This document shows, piece by piece, positions 54,427-64,000 of a stretch of DNA of 64,000 nucleotides (the first letter of the stretch is position 1; every line of letters begins with the position of its first letter). The position numbers and the translations under genes were made by a program. The stretch covers positions 17,704,471 through 17,768,470 of the forward strand of contig OY987247.1 in the NCBI GenBank assembly GCA_963920765.1. The letters are read 5' to 3'. This DNA comes from Ulota crispa. Taxonomy: Eukaryota; Streptophyta; Bryopsida; Orthotrichales; Orthotrichaceae. The notes beneath the pieces are model-generated. The model had not been told where the DNA came from. It was given only the letters and a program-made list of their open reading frames with translations, and made no database searches.

Positions 54427-57400
54427 TATCACCCTCAAATTCAGAGTTATTCAATGACACATAGACTGTTGTGCACATTTTATAAATTCCATATTGTATC
54501 TCTAGATTGTTGAAGTAAAAAATAAATATTTACTCACTTAGTAATTGTGTTTTTAATCATACCACTAAAATCAAAGTGACCTTTGTAATATAACATTTTT
54601 AGTATTTGTGATATTGTATAAAAAGCAAGAGATAGTAGTTGAAGTTGCAGTGATATTAAAGAGGTCATAGTATTATTGCTTCTCTATGCTTCACACTTCA
54701 TTGCTTTTCAATATTTTGTAATTCTAAGGAACTTTGAACTTTCATGATTTTACTTTTGCCAAATAATTAAAATATTTATTTTATTGAAACAATTTTAAAT
54801 TTCACAACAATTCAAGTGTTTAAACCTTCAAGGAGTCTTTGAAATTTATAAATTTAATCTAATGGTGAATGTGTGGTGTAGTGGCGTAGCAAGCCCCAAC
54901 AGCTAGTACTCTCTAATTTTATCCATACTGGAGACTCATCATGTAATATATTCTAACGCCTTGAAAAATAAGTTTTGCACAAAGAAAAAGTGCTTTCAAA
55001 TCATATAAAACAATCTTAAAATCCCCAAATAATCAAACTTTGAAATGAGGATCTCAAAGTCTCAATATGAATCTAAAATCTTCTCAATCATCATTAGAGA
55101 TAAAAGCAACATCAAATAGAGTTGTTATTTGCAGTCTACAATTGTTCATGTCCAGTCCAAAACTATGATATTGGTACTAGTTGGTTAGGATTTTAAAAAT
55201 TTGTGGTCCTCTAAAATTGCAAGTATTATTCAAGTTTTGACTACCAAGAATATTGAAGCAGCTTAAGATTATTTTGCTTTCTTTCGCAGGTAGTTGCAAG
55301 AAAGACTAGCCAATTTTGTTGCAAAGAGCCATAGTACAGGCAGTACTAGGAAGTACTATGAGCTTTTGAAATAATTTTTTTTAAATAAAATAAAATATGG
55401 AAAATTTGTAAAGTATTCAAAGTAGCATAGTTGTGAAAATTCAGACATAGAAAAAGTTTATTCTAAAATTTATGCACAAAAATAGAGGGACAGAAATTAC
55501 CAATAAAAAGACAATTTCTCTTTTGCATTTTGGAAAATAGTAAAAAAATTCAAAAAATAAAATAAAAAATAATCCATTTTTTCTCTATTTTAGACACTTG
55601 AACTAATGAAATTACTTTTTTGGGAAAATTTGTTCTCTTTCTCCAATGCTTGACCAAAGAATGCCCTTTTTGAGAGCATGTGGAAGGTAGAGAATTCGCA
55701 ATTTCCTAAATTCCTTCTACCAATCCATGTAAAGCTCTATGTTGAACAACTTCCTTGATTTGTGGCACAAGATTTGCTTTTTTGGACCCAAAACAATACT
55801 AAAAACCCCCAAAATGGCCAAGGTAGACACCTATTTGTGGGCTTTTCAAAAATAGTAAAATAATTTTTAAAAAAACTGCAAAAATAATTGAAGGTCAATA
55901 ACTATGATATTTACCTACATCTGAAATTTTAACTCAAAAGAACCTTTTGAGCAAAAGTTACAAGCCAAAAAGCACCCACAATTGGTGAAGGGGACAAAAA
56001 ATAGTGCTAATGTTTCTTGCAATCACCCTTGCTCTTACAAGCAATGTTAGGTGAATATCAGATGATCAATTTAAATTAGCATATCCACTTGAATTAGTAA
56101 TTAAAGATTGAACCTAGTTGACAAGGTTAGTACGCGAAAGTAGATAGCATTTTTGGGGTGGCAACTCTTGTATAATGTGCAAGGGGGATAGTTTTAAGAA
56201 GGGTAAAAAGAGCTATATACTTCAAATTTAAGAAATTATTATAACCTCAAAAGAGCTTATAATTCCTTATAATAAAACTTTTATAAATAATAATGAAGTT
56301 TTAATACTGGGATTATTAGAATATGATTTTAGAAGAGTATTTCAGAAATAAGAAATTTTAATAATTTCAAAATTGAGCTAGATGGTCTAATTGATCCCCT
56401 TGTTTGAGAAATTCTTTGTATTACAAGTTCTTAAAATGACTTTTGAGAACCTAAATTTTTTATGATTAATATAAAAATAGTACCATTTGAATCCTCTCAA
56501 TGTCTTCTTTCTTATTATGTTCCTATAACCTACTTAATAAAATAGCTTGTTCCCTTCTTGTACATTAGAAGGGTTAAGAAAGCCCTTGTCTTTGTACTGC
56601 GAGTTGCCACCTTGAGATAGCATTGGTTTTAGTATATAAAATTTGTAATAAACTACAATTACATAATGAATTCTTTGCTAAAAATCTTAAAGTTCAAAAC
56701 CAAGAAAAACCAAGATTTGATACTAGTACTAAACATGGTATTATGTAAAGTTGATAGAGATAGTGGATTAACTAACATTGGTGACTTTAACTTTGCCAAT
56801 AGTGTGAATGACAAGTACCAAAAGTACTATACATTCTTGCAAAATAAAGTTGACAACATTTGCAAGTTAACCGTAAGTACCCTTTGGCCTTTGTGCACCT
56901 ACTTTGTAATTTTAAAAAATCACTTTTTACTACAAACAAGTGGAAACAAGCCTAGTTAATACTAGTTGTATGTACATCGAGGAGGTGGGAGTTAGGCAGT
57001 GTGAAGAGTAGAAGGAAGATTTTGTACTATAGATGCAAATTTTGCAACTCCAATGATGGTTGTGCCTGGAAAACAAGTGTGAGGGAATTCAAAGGTTGTT
57101 ACCAATTAGGATGTAGGATTGTAGGTTTGTGCAGAAGCTGAAACTAAGGCCACTTTGGACTTTGGAGGAGTTAGTGGCATGTGTTAATTAAATGAAATGA
57201 CCTGATTTTCCCACTGTTCTCATTTTTTATTCATAAAAATCTTATTTAGGAAAGGTGAAGATTAAACATTTAGGTCGGGCAACCCAAACGGGGCCAAAGT
57301 AAGGGCTACGACCACTTTATCAAGATTTACATAAACATTAAGAGGCTTCTGTTGCAAGGGTCCAATTGTGGTGGGCATATGTGAAGCTTCTGCACCTCCT

Positions 57401-57555
57401 TGACTCTTTGATCTAGATAAGGTCTGCATTGATATCTCAAGACTTACTCCAGAGTTATTCCAAGCCCACTACATTTATCTATGCAACTCATGAAGAATTT
57501 AACAGCACTGCTGAGGTTTCCCTCATCATTTCCATATAAAGTCATACTGTGAATT
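54427..57555. other. AT-rich intergenic DNA, nothing recognised
   Basis: Long low-complexity AT-rich stretch. Small frames such as 56,666-56,959 on the plus strand have no recognisable domain and no convincing exon partners. No RNA gene, satellite or element terminus could be fixed. Confidence 0.5.
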
Positions 57556-57667
57556 TGGGAAAAAACATTAATTTTGGGAGTTTGAGGTGACCACCTTAAA
57601 CCAAACTCTAGGTGTAAGGTGAGTACAACTTCGGAATCTGATTTTCCCAATGTAATGAATATGGCGT
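57556..57667. repeat. Short degenerate foldback, TTGGGAAAA family
   Basis: GGGAAAAAACATTAATTTTG on the left and TGATTTTCCCAATGTAATG then AATATGGCGTTAT on the right form imperfect inverted ends related to the element at 25,747. A GGTGACCACC palindrome lies between. Confidence 0.45.
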
Positions 57668-58261
57668 TATATATTTGTCTAGAGCAATTTCTACTGCTAC
57701 TTGGAGTGCAAGAAGAATTCCGACTGGTACTGGTAGCACATATGACATTTAATCAACTCATAAGTTATAACTGTACACCAAAAAGGCGAGATTTTTATTC
57801 AAATATTTACAAAAGAGAAGAAGAGATAGAGTTGCAGTATTGTTTTGGAAGCCCTAGAAGAAGTGGAGACGAGATCTACTTCGATACAGGGCTCAAAGGG
57901 GTCACATTGTCCATTTTTCAGTGGAGAACACGGCATAAGTCCCCCTTATGTTTGATGTATGATCAAAACAGCTTCATCATCGTGAGGAGGGTGTGAGCAC
58001 CCATCTCCTCACTGCTTCTTCTGCACATCACCAGGACATAACATTTTGTCACCATCAATACCTCGCTCACAATCAGCAGCTAATCAGTAACAGTTTCCTG
58101 AGCATTTGTATCAGCAGCTCAATATGAACATGAACCCCATGAAGCTACGCGATTTATACTGCAAACAGTTCAAACCAAAAAAACTAAATACATGAAGCTT
58201 GATTTGCCCGCAGTTGCATCTCAAAGTCTTGACATACTAACAAAGAGGTAGTGCATGACAC

Positions 58262-61200
58262 TCACCCAGAGCCAGCTTCGTATGATGGTTCCACCAAGTC
58301 TGCCGTTAATGGATCCTGTGGGACAAAGTTCAAATCCATGACCAGCCTACATACACGCACGTTCGCTGGTAATAAGTACCACCAACATATCGATGCATTG
58401 AAATGGCAGATTTTACAGGTTACTTAAACTCCTCCTTTCCTGAGTGACTTTCAAAGACTCTGTTCGTGTGTTCCCTGTATTCTAGCTGCGTGCATGTGAG
58501 ACACCCTCTTGAGTTTTAACAAGGTAGGAGCTATGCTACATTTGCGAGTGCAAGCAACTGGGCCAGTTGAGAGCAGTATTGGTGCTCACCTCCCACGCAT
58601 ATTCAGGTCCAGGACTTTGCGTTCATAACGGTCCTCCACAGCTGCCTTCGAAGAGCCATCAGTGACTAGTGACACTATACAAGCCAGCATCAGCATGTTC
58701 TTTCGCTGCTGCTCCTCAGCAGCTGCATCTCTGGCAGCACGGGCCAGGCGGAGGCTCTCCTTGGTTGACCTGCGATAAAATATAGACCTCAGACTCTCAG
58801 TGGGACTTTTAGAAATAGAACCATCTCACACCTGACTGCAGGGATGCCCAGAGTTCTTACCACAAGACAGAGAGCAGACTACGGTACGATTGCGTAGTTT
58901 AAAATTTTACAAGATCAGAAATTGACCTTTTTCAACGAAGGATGATTGTACGTGAATGCATGGTTGGTGAGGCGCGCCCCCTAGAGCACAGAGAGTTACT
59001 ACACTGAACTCGTGAGGTAGACCTTCTCTAAACGCTCTCTAATAGCAAGCTAACAAGTGGCAGCGAGCTCCACTTTTACTGATGTGAGATAGGGCACTAC
59101 CGTTCGGGTAAATTTTTCATATAGGAGTTGAACCTCACTGAGCAGGTTCGTCGGGCTAGTGTGGCTTGACAGCTTCACAACTTCCTCCTTTCCAAGTTGA
59201 GTAACGGAGTAACTGACAACTGTCGAGGTTGAGGAGCTGAGATCCTCTGCCCTTTCCTCGGGTTAGTGTAGTCAAGCACTCTAAACTCAAATGGAGAACC
59301 ATCTAATCTGGAAATAGCTGAAAATGAGGATGGTTGTTGCTGTGCATCATCAGTTTCAGATCCTTATCATATAGCCAAACATGTTCAGGGTTACCAGCAA
59401 TTACCTCTGGCTGGTCCTCTCCCAAGCAAGGCGCTTTCGACTGACTGTAATCGTCGGAGACGATGAATGGCTTTCAGTTGGCAATTTGCCTTTTGCTTTG
59501 GGCATTCCACCCTGGCTAAGTACTGGCCAAGCTCGTGGGCTCCTCTCTTGCTTGATATCAAGAGTGTCAGCTCGCGAGCCTGCAGGCTGCTGCTCAGCAA
59601 GACAAACTCGAGTGAGGCGCTTGGTCCGCTTGACAATGCCAACTTGGCCTTCGTCCTCCCAGGAGCTGTCCCAATTTTCCTCGGCCTGGGTGGCCGCCAC
59701 AGTGCTGACAACTGGTCTGTTCTTGTTAAGTCTGCAGGAGATGAACGTCACTGTGCGTTAGGGAGTGGATCATGACAGACACTTAGCTTTGAAAGCATTT
59801 TCAGAAGATGTCACACTTAGCAAGTACATCACTCCTAGTTGTTAGAATGGCGACGTCCAACGGCAACCATGCCAGATGCTGTTGCCAGTCAAACGGAAGT
59901 AGTTCATTGTGAGTGAGTTTCCTGGTGTCTCGATTCAGACTATGATGTTGAACATTGGAGTTAGAACAAACAGCTATCGAATTTGCACTTACTCAGCGAT
60001 ATTTGCAAGAATCTCGGCGTTAGTTCTGGGCTGCTTTGGGTAACGACCCTCAGAGTCAGTGCTGAGGTTTTTCTTAGTCCTGGTCCTCTCTTCCTCCAGG
60101 AATTTCCACAAACCTGCACATCCATGTTTCAAAGTCAACGTCAGTGGACCTCAGGCAAGTAAGTGGTTGATCAGAAGTACAATCAGGCCATTCTTTGGAT
60201 CTACACCGATCCAGCTTTCTCGAGCTCTTTGCCTTCGTCGGTCTCAGCTTTCAGTCATAGGGTTTTGGTGCTCCAATACAGGCTTTAACGAAGGTGGCGG
60301 GTGGCCACAGCATTTTCATAGAAATTACACAGCCATAGACACAGAGGCATCTCACATGGCGACGGTGCCTTTTTGTTGTAGCAGTTTCGGCTTTCCCCCA
60401 TGAGCAGTCTACGGAATTGGTCTGGCTCAAGCTTGTCTCTCTGCATTGCAAAAGGGTCACCTTCAACAACGTCAGCACCAGATATACACATCCATTTGTG
60501 TCCAGCTTGACGGTTTTTCAACTTTCCAACTCCAACACTGAATAAAATAAATACTTTTTATATCAATATCCACATGTACCAGCACATAGGTAGGCACTTG
60601 GGTCCCAACCCCCGTACCATGAGGCAGCATGGGGCCTCCTGATTGTTAACACAACCTGGACAGCTGTCACTACTGGAGGATACTTGAAGGACGTACCAGC
60701 TCTCTGTCTAGCTCGTAATCCGACTCATCGAAATTCAAGTGGAATTTGCCCTTGACGGAGTGGGGCTTGAACATGAGGGCTGCTCGGTCTTGTGCCCTGC
60801 AAGGATGAAGAGAGTCAGTGATCCTGGATCACAGGTGCCTGTACTCGTGATTTATGCGTCCCACTTTTTGCATGCACGGCACTTCTACGCTTACCACTCC
60901 AGACGATGTGTTCTAGAAATTTAGAGAAGCCAACACATATATTGACACGACAACTAAAGATCAAGGAATACAACTAAAGATCAAGGAATGCAAGTAATCA
61001 GTCTGAACTCCGAAATGACTACCTGGCTGCCAGATACTCCGTCGCATAGGTCCCTGCACAACCAGTTGCACAATCAGTTGCATACGGTTACCCTAAGCAA
61101 TCACCACAAATGTCAAGCAACCAGAAAACCCCGACTACTTTGCTAGCACTATCGCGCATCAATTACCGCATTTAAGTCTTTGAGGTGTATAGATTGATGA

Positions 61201-63369
61201 CAGGCCATACTAACTACTAATTGCTAGTAGACCTCGTGTACACCAGACTTGCACGAAGGGCGATGGCACGATCAGGGTACCCCGAAAGGGTCTGCAGGAC
61301 CTTCGCAAAGGTTTCCTTTTCTTGAGGAGTCTGGATTATTTTTGTTTAAGTAAAAGTTTGAACTTGCAAGTGATGAAACATTTTTCTTAAGCTTTCCTTA
61401 CGTTAAGACATTCATTTAGAAAGTGTTCCTTCCACCAATAGGACTTTCTTGATCTTTTTTCACACCATAAAAGTGATTAGAACCCAAATGTCTTGATCCA
61501 AACTTTTTTTGACTTGTAGTTTGTAATGGCTCCCTAAAATGAGTTATCAACATTTTAATAATTTTGACCATATGTGCACCTAGAAACAAGTATATGTGCA
61601 TGCTTTTGCCACTTTTAAAAAAAATGACAAATTTTTAATGTTCTTTATTGAACGTGGAAAAACTTGCACGAAAGGGTCCCTAAAAGAATTCATAACAACT
61701 AGTTTTAATAATGTATGGACTAATACACTTCAAATTCATGGACCATAGAAGCTTGCACAATTATAAATGCATTAACCTAATTCCTATTAAGCAAATTTGT
61801 TGTCCAGATGAGTCCTTTACTTCATTTTTATGAAATGAGACAGTTCCAGAACTTCTCACATAATCGCTCATTTAGACATGATAACATTCATCATTTACAA
61901 AAATGTATTTTTTTCTACTAATTTACAAGTATAAGCAACTTCTTACCAAAAACTAAACAGCAAAGCACTATCTAGTAAGACGTAATAAATAACAAATGGG
62001 TATGGCCAAATCGAAGTTAAAGGAGTCCTTTTTGGGTACCCTGATCATGCCATTGCCCCGAACAATGTAGGGCAGTGACACAGACTCACATCAGACAAGA
62101 AAGGAGTCATGAAAATGTGCTGCAGAGACCACTGGCAGAATGAAAGTTGAATGTAACCTTTCCACTTGGTCAGTTTTCCAACTTTCCTTATTGAAGACTT
62201 ACCAAAGTAGAGGCGACGTTTTCGGTCTCCCTTCTGGATCCTGGGATCACTGGAGCAGGCACGACACAAGCAAGGCACAGCTGTTAGTCCAGATCTTGTG
62301 CCTTGAGCTCCAAGTTGATTAAGATGTTTCAGAACTGGCATGTGCTTCTATTAGTTCTAGCTACATCTAACAAGAACAAGACCCGAGGCTTCCTTACGAT
62401 CTTAATAAATGGGCCACCTTCGTTTGCAGGGACAGCCATCTGGACACCAACAACCAATTCTGGGCTTGGCAAATCAAGATGCTGATATGGAAACACTGAA
62501 GTATTGCCCTTTAGTGACAGCACTCTCAAGCAGGATGTTTCTTTCTGACGATATTTGTATGATTGAGGTGCCTAATTGGCCATGCATCGATGCAGTGCCT
62601 TGGATGTTGAGATCCCGGCATGTTAAATTGAAGACTTCCTCACTATCAGATGGGTGATTAAAATCGATGCTATGTTCGTGGGTTATGTGCCTTGATCGAG
62701 ATTGGACAACCCGCACAGTTTTCGTGGTTTTACAAGACGATTACAAAGCCGTTACAATCACAAGCAGCATTACAAGCAAGAGTTATTCCTGAGTGTCACC
62801 TCTTACTGTAAAATTCAATGTATCACATGAGTTTTTAGAGTAGCCTCAGCGGCACTGTTCTAGACATTCTTCATTCATTACAACATGCTTTCACTGCTTC
62901 AACCAGACCTATGGCATAAAAATCCAAGACCATGATGAACGCCCAAACCAAATAGTCAACCACAGTGGTGTATGATGAGAAAAGTGCGATCATTGATTAC
63001 ACATACGGTTGTGCATGTGGCTGCTATTGCCACGAGATCCCAGAGACACGTCACTGCTGGGCAGCAAGTAGAGTAGGGCTGTCGGGGTGATATCTCTCTA
63101 GGATCCGTGAGAGCTATGCCACGTGAGGAGATTGGGACATAGGCTTGGTCTGTGAAAGGTGCAACTCACTTGAACCAGGTGCCCCATCTGCCAGTATACA
63201 GATACTCGTGGACATGTACGTATTTGTCTGACTTGGCGGAAGCCTGAGTAGCATTGCTCGAGCCCCCGTTTGCTGGCACACCGTTCGCTAACATACCGGA
63301 TCTCTCTTTTCGCTTACGCGGACAACCCTTGGGTTGGCTCCGTTTGGAGCTTGCACTTGCACCAGCCAT
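58262..63369 (-). CDS. Probable AP2-like transcriptional regulator with C-terminal EAR motif (5' exons unresolved)
   Basis: Well-supported 3' exons: 61233-61330, 61023-61053, 60697-60796, 60461-60537 (or to 60522), 59993-60113, 59405-59731, 58590-58769, 58262-58346. The first three read through PFRGTLIVPSPFVQVWC, GTYATEYLAARAQDRAALMF and LNFDESDYELD, which fits the end of an AP2 DNA-binding domain (YRGV...LGTfxTxEEAARAYDrAAlkf...NFpxSdYe). The protein ends LDLNMRGRLVMDLNFVPQDP and so on, carrying a DLNxxP EAR repression motif. An acidic ENWDSSWEDEG patch lies in the 59,405 exon. An N-terminal exon, 63,170-63,369 (MAGASASSKRSQPKGCPRKR, basic, NLS-like), and exons near 62,400 and 62,200 are probable, but their phases could not be joined, nor could the junction after 60,697 be made certain. 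The AP2 reading is inference from pattern, not a search. Confidence 0.5.
61331..62180. other. Probable long intron of the AP2-like gene, AT-rich
   Basis: No coding exon was identified between the exon ending at 61,330 and the putative exon near 62,190-62,227. The stretch is AT-rich, unlike the flanking exonic sequence, and has no obvious transposon ends. Confidence 0.35.
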
Positions 63370-64000
63370 GTTTGCTTGTCCTTCTTGTTGTATCTGAGCG
63401 ATCAAAACCCCAGCCCCGTCAGGAAGAGAATAGTTTTGAGAATATTAAGTAAGAATCCTAGATGTGAAGGACGTGCATTACACGGGAACTAATTCTCTAA
63501 CAAACACCAGCAGGGGTGCCATTATTCCTGGCGTCTGCAGCGAAGCTCAGTGGACTTAAACTTCCAAATATCGGCAATGGACAGAAGTCAAGCAAGTGGC
63601 ATCCCAAGAAAACGATGACATCGTGTAAAATGCCACCCACAGTCACGCAAACCCAGCAATCGCCCGGATTTGGCTAGAAACCAATGCTGCCAAGTTAGAA
63701 GCACCTAATGCTGCAACGGCAGCACCCTACTTGCTCAGCACAGTACACAATTTGGGAGCCATAGACGAAAAATACTCCCAACTTCTCCCTTACAGTTCTA
63801 ACTTCTAATCGTCTCAAGAAACAATCCCTCGTCTCAAAATAAATTTCGTCAAAGGCAAGAGTGAGCCAGATGAGGCATGGTTTTTTCAGAAGGCTCCATT
63901 CTACTTGATGGGCGGATTACGGAGCAAGGACCCAACACGACCAAATAACCACTAGCCGCCTCTCGGCTTCGGTTGTGTGGGGAATGTACTGAGATTTTCT

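Noticed and set aside
59391-59711. Alternative minus-strand frame over the 59,405-59,731 exon
   Set aside because: The frame giving ENWDSSWEDEG joins in phase with both neighbouring exons at good splice sites; the alternative does not.
63170-63369. Assignment of the TGRWGTWF exon to an RXT3/HDC1-type or AP2 first-repeat domain
   Set aside because: The resemblance is limited to a few residues and the exon could not be joined in phase to the next one.

Overview
The window is nuclear DNA of a land plant. Three protein-coding genes can be assembled exon by exon from canonical GT-AG splice sites with consistent reading phase. A fourth is clear only in its 3' half. The plant assignment rests on a plant-specific PH-START-DUF1336 (EDR2-like) gene, a peroxisomal plant-type multifunctional beta-oxidation protein ending in the SRL targeting signal, TTTAGGG-type telomere-like repeats, a Stowaway-type MITE, and an AP2-like/EAR-motif gene. 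The sequence alone does not place the lineage more finely.

Layout. 1-11,600: AT-rich intergenic DNA dominated by short non-autonomous DNA transposons, including four long elements bounded by TTAA (three of them related, about 930-965 bp). 11,700-13,100: GC-rich promoter/leader. 13,114-23,236 (+): EDR2-like gene, 19 exons, 769 codons. 23,240-29,960: intergenic, with more TTAA elements, a foldback element, a truncated hAT-like MITE and a decayed unrecognised segment. 29,965-38,642 (-): MCM6, 18 exons, 880 codons. 38,700-40,960: tandem repeats, an E2F-like site and a TTAA element. 40,966-46,659 (-): MFP2/AIM1-type peroxisomal multifunctional protein, 17 coding exons, 733 codons, plus a likely 5' leader exon near 47,300. 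47,500-58,200: AT-rich repeat desert with Stowaway-like and hAT-like MITEs and several minisatellites. 58,262-63,369 (-): probable AP2-like transcriptional regulator with a C-terminal DLNxxP motif; its 5' exons are unresolved.

The genes are unrelated housekeeping or regulatory functions (lipid-binding/defence, replication licensing, fatty-acid beta-oxidation, transcription) and do not form a functional cluster. The most unusual content is in the mobile elements. One family is bounded by TTAA with terminal CCC(C/T)TAAAGGnC motifs and carries subterminal hairpins whose stems differ from copy to copy. A second is an almost fully palindromic family with 9-bp target duplications that sits in introns of both EDR2-like and MCM6; one MCM6 copy has a second foldback nested inside it. 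The peroxisomal targeting signal of the multifunctional protein lies alone on a 14-codon last exon, so retention of the last intron would remove it.
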